NCBI GenBank assembly: GCA_049318845.1
Contig: JBMOFH010000086.1
Coordinates: 1-13,524, forward strand
DNA: 13,524 bases
Direction: 5' to 3'
Source: CAIOZW01 sp049318845
GTDB lineage: Bacteria; Acidobacteriota; Blastocatellia; RBC074
Numbering within the stretch: position 1 is the first letter of the stretch; each line of letters begins with the position of its first letter. The position numbers were made by a program, and so were the translations under genes. Positions 13,108 through 13,524 of the stretch are shown one piece after another. The notes beneath the pieces were generated by a model. It made no database searches, was not told the DNA's origin, and saw only the letters and a program-made list of their open reading frames with translations.

Positions 13108-13266
13108 CCTCAGGCATTACTCTCAGTCAGGCGTATCCAATATCAGCTCGAAGTAGTTTCAACAAATATGCGCAGGCTTGATGTCTGTGTATCATAGTTT
13201 TGTCCACACTTATCCGGTCTTATCCGGGATCAGCCACCCCTTCCCGGCAGCCAGGGAGTCAATACG

Positions 13267-13524
13267 ATGCAAAAAGATAGGTCTATCTTTTTATGCCTTG
13301 CTGTCTCATTTCGGGGATTTGGGGTCATAGTTATAGCAGGTATCACCGTCTGTCTCATTTCAGATGCAGCCATTCCGCGTGTCAAATCGGCAAGCCGGCC
13401 CGTGATGATGCTTAATCTGGAAGTTAATGATCTTGGGGATGCGGCCGATGCCAATGTTGGCGACGGCATTTGTCAGACGGCGGGTGGAGTCTGCACGCTC
13501 CGCGCCGCGATCGAGGAGTCGGTA
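13267..13524 (+). CDS. CSLREA-domain secreted protein (partial, 5' end only)
   Basis: The frame is open for 86 codons from the ATG at 13267 to the window end. A signal-peptide-like N-terminus (MQKDRSIFLCLAVSFRGFGV, then IVIAGITVCLISDAA) precedes VNDLGDAADANVGDGICQTA and CTLRAAIEES. The latter is the hallmark of the CSLREA domain found near the N-terminus of large secreted proteins, often followed by right-handed parallel beta-helix (choice-of-anchor) repeats. An AGGGAG at 13253-13258 lies 8 bases before the ATG and supports the start. The rest of the protein, and so its function, lies outside the window. It has its own promoter, which shares sequence with that of the rex-BMC operon. Confidence 0.85.
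   Translation, partial: MQKDRSIFLCLAVSFRGFGVIVIAGITVCLISDAAIPRVKSASRPVMMLNLEVNDLGDAADANVGDGICQTAGGVCTLRAAIEESV

Larger units (their letters stand above)
12750..13266. other. Non-coding region between the Omp85-like gene and the CSLREA gene
   Basis: This stretch of just over 500 bases has no supportable gene. From left to right it holds the Omp85-like promoter, a degenerate inverted copy of the 25-base repeat inside a perfect 8-base inverted repeat (12823-12858), a second overlapping hairpin (12855-12872), a featureless stretch (12873-12954), the direct 25-base repeat (12955-12979), a strong promoter (13000-13029), and a large hairpin (13065-13107). The last 150 bases before 13267 show no clear element except the ribosome binding site. 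Confidence 0.7.

Noticed and set aside
13168..13197. Nine-codon leader peptide (MRRLDVCVS) ahead of the CSLREA gene
   Set aside because: There is no ribosome binding site and nothing to distinguish it from a chance short frame.
1..13524. CRISPR arrays, tRNA, rRNA or insertion sequences
   Set aside because: No regularly spaced repeats of CRISPR length, no cloverleaf sequence, and no transposase gene were seen on either strand.

Overview
The window looks like a moderately GC-rich chromosomal segment of a diderm bacterium, most likely an Acidobacteriota (possibly Blastocatellia-like). This rests on three things: an outer-membrane Omp85-type barrel gene, a CSLREA-type secreted protein, and a giant secreted nuclease whose C-terminal module resembles one I recall from acidobacterial secreted proteins. 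The assignment is an inference; no rRNA, tRNA, CRISPR array or transposase gene was seen.

Layout. Positions 1-2449 (minus strand) hold a DNA-repair and tRNA-modification operon read ruvA, ruvB, queA, with queA cut by the window edge. A divergent SAM-dependent methyltransferase gene follows (2672-3283). A 339-base gap with a repeated promoter module leads into the most interesting block, 3623-7124 (plus strand): rex (NADH-sensing repressor), a class II aldolase with a C-terminal encapsulation-peptide-like tail, a BMC-H hexamer shell protein, a BMC-P pentamer shell protein (CcmL/EutN family), pgsA (phosphatidylglycerophosphate synthase) and a gamma-carbonic-anhydrase-fold protein that lacks one of the three zinc histidines. 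Gene spacing ranges from a 4-base overlap to 119 bases, so this reads as one operon encoding a minimal bacterial microcompartment (BMC) with an aldolase as its only evident cargo. No aldehyde dehydrogenase, phosphotransacylase or BMC-T gene is present in the window.

Positions 7278-11387 encode a 1369-residue secreted protein: signal peptide, beta-sandwich, Calx-beta, OB-fold-like, endonuclease/exonuclease/phosphatase (EEP) domain, then an acidobacterial-type C-terminal module. Convergent to it, 11457-12749 (minus) encodes an Omp85/BamA-like barrel without POTRA domains. A 517-base non-coding stretch (12750-13266) contains a second copy of the rex promoter module, an inverted degenerate copy, and a large RNA hairpin. 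It precedes a CSLREA-domain secreted protein cut by the window end.

How it may work together: the aldolase probably cleaves a sugar phosphate into dihydroxyacetone phosphate and an aldehyde inside a shell made of the BMC-H and BMC-P proteins, and Rex would tie expression to the NADH/NAD+ ratio. Downstream aldehyde-processing enzymes would have to be encoded elsewhere. The near-identical promoter module upstream of rex and of the CSLREA gene suggests either shared control or a dispersed promoter-carrying repeat.
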